Positions 58,935 to 64,000 of a stretch of DNA of 64,000 nucleotides are shown one piece after another (position 1 is the first letter of the stretch; every line of letters starts with the position of its first letter). The DNA is taken from NCBI GenBank assembly GCA_001179505.1, contig CDMY01000613.1, positions 67,056-131,055 of the forward strand, in the 5' to 3' direction. The notes under the pieces were generated by a model. It did not search any database and had not been told where the DNA came from. It worked only from the letters and a program-made list of their open reading frames with translations. The DNA is from Vitrella brassicaformis (taxonomy: Eukaryota > Sar > Vitrellaceae). Position numbers and translations under genes: made by a program.

Positions 58935-59215
58935 CTCACCATCCGGATGGGGGTAGCTGGGCTGGTGTGTGTGACGCGTGAGAGCAGTAGACGTGGAACA
59001 GAATGTGTGTATGGTGCACAGCCGTGTCATTGGCTGGATGAATTCCATGTGCATACTAGTCCATCCGTGCGAGCGTGTAGTGAACCCTTGCACGAAAAAA
59101 AGACACGTCCGTGTGTCCATGCAGGTCCATCCATCCATCCATCCATGTCAATGCACACGTACGCATGTATCTCCCCACGGCATGGTGTGGCCTTCTACAT
59201 ACTCGGTGTCTCAAC

Positions 59216-60873
59216 TCAGGTCTGCGGGTCTGAGCGGTCAAGCCGGGGAGACGTCCGGGGAGAGACATATGTGCTCATCTCGAGAGGGGCGTGTTGGTTG
59301 CGGGCGGCCATGAACGCCCATCGGGGGTATCGGGCCTCCGTGTAGTTGAGCTGCGGAACCGGGCACACGATGACACCACACAACACAACACGACACCACA
59401 GACGCACGTGAAAACAAAAGCTGTGTTGGTGTCTCTCTCCTGTTGTCACCCACCTCGCCATTCTGCTCCTGGGACAGGCCAGCCGGCTCCTCATCGAGGT
59501 CTCCCGTCTGCGGGGCACCCTCCCGCTCAGCTGCCGCCCTCACCTGCGGGTGAGAAACAGACAACGATCCCTACACGTGTGTGTGTGATGATTACGGCGG
59601 CGTCGTGCAGGTTGAGTCGCAGAGAGGGCAGGTGGACTTGGTCACCAACCACTCATCCAGGCAATCCACTGAACACACACACACACACACACAGATGGGT
59701 GCAGGCCTCGGTAGATTCTTCGGTCTCTCTGTCTTGTGCAGTGTACACTATACTGTGGAATGCATGGCCGCACGAGTTGATGCGCCTGAAGGACACCAGA
59801 CAAGAGAGAGAAAGAGGGGATGCAGACGTGCAGCAGGTATGTATCTCTGCGTGTGTGTGTGTGTGCGCTTTACCGCAGTGTGTCCCCGGCGTACATCAGA
59901 TCATAGCAAACAGCACACATCTACATACACGGATCGATGCACACACACATCAGATGCAGCAATCGACCCGCAATCGACTCATATGAACAGTGGCGTCATG
60001 ACGTCTGTCTGCCATCTTTTGCTCCTTACCTGGTCGCTACTGTCCCTCCCATCAGGACCCCCCTTCCCCTCTCCCCTCCCCATATCCGATTCACACGCAC
60101 CCGCAGCCCCCTCCACCGCCTTATCGCCCTCCGACGCCGATACCCTCTCACCGCCACTGTGTCCACTACTACTGCTGCTGCTGCTGCTGCTGGTGGTCGT
60201 GGTGGTCGTGCTGCTGGCGGTCGACGCGCTGAGCTGCGGCTGGCCGCCCGCCGCCCCCTTGTCCTTCTGTGCCGTGGGGTGGTCCTTGGTGTGGTGTGCG
60301 AACGTCTTGGCCGACTCGTCTGCGATGGGGATGGTGGAGCTGGTGGGGAGGGGCCGGACGGAGAGGGAGGCCCTGCAGGTCCGACGGGTGGCACTTGGAC
60401 AGCAGGCGGTTGATGATGGCGGCCCCCTGCACCACTATAGAGGTCGACCGACGAATCTCACTGCAACAAACACATCCACAATACATGTGAACAAAGAGCA
60501 CTCGCTGTATTCCCTGTTCCCTTCGGTCGTGCGCTCTTACGCACTCGAACGTGGGTGTGCGGCCGGCATCGCTGCTCCCATTGTCAACCGGCACATCCTC
60601 CGTGTCGTCAAACATCGGCCCGTCCCACTCTTCACCCTCGATGTCCTCTTGGTCGTCGACGAAGAACGCTGTCCCGCGTTCTTCGGGTACACCTGGCCGC
60701 CCATATGGCCACAGTACATATCCCTGAGAGGACTGACTACTGGAGGGGTCGGCCGGTGCACCGCGGACCACCGCGTACTGCTGGTTCTCTGGCTGCGGTG
60801 GAATAAAAATGAAATCCTCGGGGATCTGCTGGAGGGGAATGCGGGATGGCGATGCGCTCCCACTACCAGACAT
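59216..60873 (-). CDS. RING-H2 finger protein, probable E3 ubiquitin ligase
   Basis: The finger is split over exons between about 59920 and 59617. MCAVCYDLMYAGDTLR provides the first Cys pair, INSCGHAFH the Cys-His-His core, and CLDEWLVTKSTCPLC the last pair, an H2-type RING. The N-terminus from ATG 60873 is Ser/Pro/acidic (EDFIFIPPQPENQQYAVVRG). A helical exon reads DEIRRSTSIVVQGAAIINRLL, then a Ser/Thr-rich spacer. The spacer reaches the RING in frame only if 22 bases (60373-60394, GT...AG) are removed or an indel exists. The C-terminus is LNYTEARYPRWAFMAARNQH, ending at 59216. No membrane segment seen. Substrate unknown. Confidence 0.8.
60373..60394 (-). other. Candidate 22-nt intron in RING-H2 gene
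   Basis: Reads GTGCCACCC...CTGCAG on the minus strand. Removal joins NRLLSK to ASLSVRPLPTSSTIPIADES and restores the frame leading to the RING. An assembly indel is the alternative. Confidence 0.4.
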
Positions 60874-61014
60874 CGCGGCCGTCAACTACCAGCAGCCACG
60901 GTCACCATTCCACCTGTAAATTTGCGCTTGGGGGCCAAGGGGGGCGTCTCAGCGTCTGGGATGCTTTAGAGGGCAATTGTTCAACAAAGTTGCGGTCTGC
61001 TCACTGGCAACCCT

Positions 61015-62459
61015 ATGCCTTGCCCACCCCTTGAAGATCTCAGCTGCCGTGAATGCCAATGCACTGCCAGGCTCTCAAAATGCATGCCGCATCCGCGAGT
61101 GTGCTCCCGGCTTCCTGATCTCACCGAAGTCAACTCGTCATCCGTCCTTGACTTCATTTGCACTGTGCCTGTGCCCCTTGAGTGGCGAAATCGCCTTCCG
61201 AAGGATGGGGGTCTGAGAGGCTCACACGAGTTGGTGCTTGGCATGAGGGCGAGAGAGGAGCCAGCCCGAGAGCTGTCAGAAGAGGAGCTCGAGACGTTCA
61301 GCGATGACACACCATTTGACAAGAAAACCCTGAGGATTTGTCTGACGTCCATCGAAGGGGAGGCGCTGCCTACGGAGGAGAACTACCTGTTCATCACGCC
61401 TCACGCCGGCAACGACGAGACGGGCAGTGTGTTTGTGCCAGCTCCAGAACTTGGCGCGGCAAGTCCTTCCCTCGGGACAGGTCGTGAGCGGAAGCGCACT
61501 CTTCATTTCTCTTCTCTCATGGCTCGACTCTTTCGGCAAGGACGGATGGGGCTGCGCCGAGGTCACCCTCTTCGATAATGCCAGCAACAAGGCCCTCTAT
61601 CTCATCACCAACTACGCTACGTAAGTTCCACGGCGGCTGCTCTCCACAGCCATTCTCATGCTCTCGTCGTGTCTCTGTCTCGGCGTGTCCATTTCTTGCA
61701 GGGCTCTGGTACGGCTCGTATGGGTTCCAGTACTCGAACAGCCCTTTCATCACGGAGAGTACACGGCGAGGCGTCAAAGAGCTGGCGACTGGGCTGGCGA
61801 GCGACGAGAATCTCTTCTCCATCCTCAGGTCGGTGCAGTCCTTCGAAGAGCTCACGTCTGTCATCCCAATCGCTTACGGTGACCTGGGGGCGCTAGAGGC
61901 CATGGCACATACGTGTGTCGAGAGAGGCGAAAGACTCCCCGGCCCTGCCCCACCAGCAATCCCCCGCTCCAGCAATGTCGGCCTTCTGCTGTCACCGAAA
62001 GCCGCGATCCACAGAAGCTATCCTCCCAGAAGCTCGGCTCGGCCCTTCGGGCCTCACCTTCGCAAGCAATGCCAGTCGATCGAAATCTACGACAAATATG
62101 CAGAGGGCCTGCGATATCTGGCGGCACAGCAGACAGACATACCCTTGGGCCACAAGTTTGCCAAAGGCCTCGTCCTCGCATTGCCGTTCAACACACAGTT
62201 CGTCCAGTCCACGCCCCTGGCTACGAGGACACTAAGAGACATGAACCAGTACACCATTTCGGAGTTCTTCCCAGAACCCGAGCGGACAATACTGAAGCCG
62301 AGACGGCGCAGCGGAGAGAGGAGGGAGAGGGCTGTGACAACAGCCGGGGTGAGCGAGACAAGGCCACGGCGGGGGTGTGTGAAGAGAGTACGGGGGGAGG
62401 AAGTGGGGACAGAGCCTGGCACCAAGAGGGGCAGGAGGGGAGCCTCAGGCAAATTGTGA
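61015..62459 (+). CDS. Protein of unknown family, gene model uncertain
   Basis: Not recognised. The first block (61015 to about 61428) includes DFICTVPVPLEWRNRLPKDG and TLRICLTSIEGEALP...NYLFITPHAG. The second block (61481-61620) is in another frame: ALFISLLSWLDSFGKDGWG, then EVTLFDNASNKALYLITNY. The two could be joined by a 22-nt GC-AG segment (61459-61480) or a 52-nt GT-AG segment (61429-61480). The third block (61702-62459) reads LWYGSYGFQYSNSPFITEST, YDKYAEGLRYLAAQQTDIPL, and ends in a Lys/Arg-rich tail suggestive of nuclear import. The phase from block two to block three does not match with the obvious splice sites, so an indel or an unseen exon is likely. Cys-rich N-terminus; true start may be upstream. 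Confidence 0.55.
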
Positions 62460-62868
62460 GGACGGTCTAGTATAAGTGGAGAATGAGACTTCATGTCTGA
62501 GTGAGGGAGACTAGGTCTTTCTTTTGATTGCGCAAACACTCGGGAGCGAAAGGCGATGTTATCCATTCTGAGAGCAATTCCATTCAACGAACCTTGCAGC
62601 GCTTGAATATGGGTCATGATCCAGTGTCATCTCGCATACACATATGAACAGTAACGAGGTAGGTGAGACGTCGTGTGACTGTTCGAACCCACACACCATA
62701 CCCAACCACACCAGTGTCCTTTCGGATCTGTTCCCTAACTAATCAATCGCCCGCCCGCTCAACGAACACTTGTCTGCCCAAGTTCTACCGTCTCCCCATT
62801 CTGTCGCTTCACGAAGTCAGCCAGCCAGCCAGCCATCCGGCCACCGCCACCCACATCGGTCAGTCAGG
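62460..62868. other. Convergent 3' intergenic region
   Basis: Between the unknown protein's stop and the HGPRT stop. Less GC-rich than flanking genes. CAGC repeat at 62817-62832. No coding signal. Confidence 0.5.
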
Positions 62869-63789
62869 TCATGATGCGACGCCGTTGTCGACCGACGGCC
62901 GCCTCTTGCTGCTATACCGCTGCTTGGCCTGGTCGTTGATGATGCATAGGTGCTCCAGGTCACGGAACATCTCATTGTAGTCGAGGCTGAACCCGACAAC
63001 GAATGCATCTGGGGGGACAGCAGGACACAACACACACATGACACAGCAACAGAACAGGCGCCACACAAGTCTCGCAGGGACGCTTCTTCTGGCTGACCAG
63101 GGCATGAAAATCCGACAAAATCGCCGCGGAAGCCGTTCGACTTGTCGGTGCGCTTCTCGAGGAGGGAAGCGATGCCAATCGACTTGGGGCCGATGGCCCG
63201 CAGGTAGTCGCAGAACTTGGTCAGCGTATTGCCTGAATGGACCACAATAAGTAAAGGACACACAGTGTGGTTGTGATGCGCCGCCCAGCCCAGCCCAGCC
63301 AAACCAGGCCAGCAACCTGTATCGATGATATCTTCGACGATGAGAACGTGTTTGTTCTTGAGGATTGACAGATCCTCTGCTATCACTTCCAGCTGGCCGC
63401 TGCTGTCGGTGCCGACGTACGAACGCAGACGCACATAGTGCTCCTGCAGGCAAAGCGAAGCGACCACACAGGCATGCACAGGCACAGCAAACGTGCCATC
63501 ATGTCATCCATCCATCCATGAGTGTGTGTGTGGTGTGTGTCGCTGGCCCACCCACTTACCATATATGGCGGTGAAGTGGCGTATGGCCTGCCGTACATGT
63601 GTATCTTGTTGAGGTAGGACAGCAGATGGTTGAAGAAGCCCCGCGACCCCTTGAGTATGCACAGCACATGCAGGTCCTGGTCGCCGTAGAAGGTCTTGAT
63701 GTCATGCGCCAGCTTCTCGATGCGGTCCAGAATGAAGCCAGCTGGGATCAACACACGCTCCAGGTCAAGCTGGTACTGCACACACCACA

Positions 63790-63823
<34 letters not shown>

Positions 63824-64000
63824 TGAATGCTCTGCCTTGTTTCTGTCTGCTGTGTGTATGTGGTTGTGTGTCGGCCGCCCCGCGTGTGTGGTATGTGCGT
63901 ACGTGTGACGGGAGGAGGAAGTGGCTCAATGCGTAGCCTGTGTCGTCGCTTATGTACACGGGCTCAGATCTGCCCTCTCCGCTGCCGGGATTCTGCAGCG
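62869..64000 (-). CDS. HGPRT: Hypoxanthine-guanine phosphoribosyltransferase, 5' end missing
   Basis: Purine-salvage enzyme converting hypoxanthine or guanine plus PRPP to IMP or GMP. Exons in order begin with [15 protein letters not shown] (64000 to about 63904). Next is [20 protein letters not shown]...[20 protein letters not shown], then [16 protein letters not shown]. The PRPP loop [11 protein letters not shown] is followed by [28 protein letters not shown] joins [20 protein letters not shown], and the end is [11 protein letters not shown]-stop. All catalytic-site motifs are present. Wording ([19 protein letters not shown]) is closest to apicomplexan-type HGPRT. Only the first residues lie beyond the window. 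No peroxisomal or glycosomal C-terminal tripeptide. Confidence 0.92.
63781..63823. repeat. (CA)n(GA)n microsatellite in HGPRT intron
   Basis: Compound dinucleotide repeat within the first visible intron of the HGPRT gene. Confidence 0.85.

Overview
This is a eukaryotic nuclear contig. It is GC-rich and gene-dense, and almost every gene is split by short spliceosomal introns, mostly GTGAG...CAG with TG-rich rather than pyrimidine-rich 3' ends. There are also a few GC-AG introns, one assembly gap (30605-30904) and many tetranucleotide microsatellites. The gene content suggests a flagellated alveolate alga of the chromerid type (Vitrella-like): an apicomplexan-style HGPRT, a RAP-domain organellar RNA-binding protein, a dynein-arm assembly factor and an ectoine synthase. 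The lineage is inferred from content and style; no marker gene in the window proves it.

Layout, left to right. 64-6007 (+): 3' part of DNA polymerase theta. 6264-7711 (-): papain-family peptidase. 7793-12134 (+): DNAAF9/Shulin. 13158-15056 (+): two-RRM RNA-binding protein. 17236-17935 (-): ectoine synthase, with an intron-containing tRNA-Gln at 18049-18136 (+) just upstream. 19179-19947 (-): small multipass membrane protein. 20102-22448 (+): CAMKK-like kinase. 23000-26274 (-): large unrecognised protein. 27018-32038 (-): long coiled-coil protein containing the N gap. 32141-33307 (+): unrecognised protein. 35103-36678 (-): 2OG-Fe(II) oxygenase. 36890-41026 (+): RAP-domain protein. 41392-42874 (-): TPM/MOLO-1-like protein. 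42939-51609: three MYND zinc-finger genes, two of them MYND-cyclophilin fusions. 52190-53878 (-): intronless ankyrin protein. 54303-58934 (+): pseudokinase-LRR protein. 59216-60873 (-): RING-H2 protein. 61015-62459 (+): unrecognised protein. 62869-64000 (-): HGPRT, 5' end cut by the window edge.

Genes alternate strands almost strictly, so most start sites lie in short head-to-head spacers (64-430 bp) and most 3' ends face each other across longer, repeat-rich spacers. I see no operon or pathway cluster. Functions are mixed: DNA repair, flagellar assembly, organellar RNA, osmolyte synthesis, purine salvage, ubiquitin and signalling. The one clear local family is the MYND cluster. The first MYND-cyclophilin gene carries an apparent frame break and an in-frame TAA in a conserved cyclophilin motif.

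Exon boundaries were read by eye from splice signals and frame continuity. Boundaries called uncertain below should be treated so.
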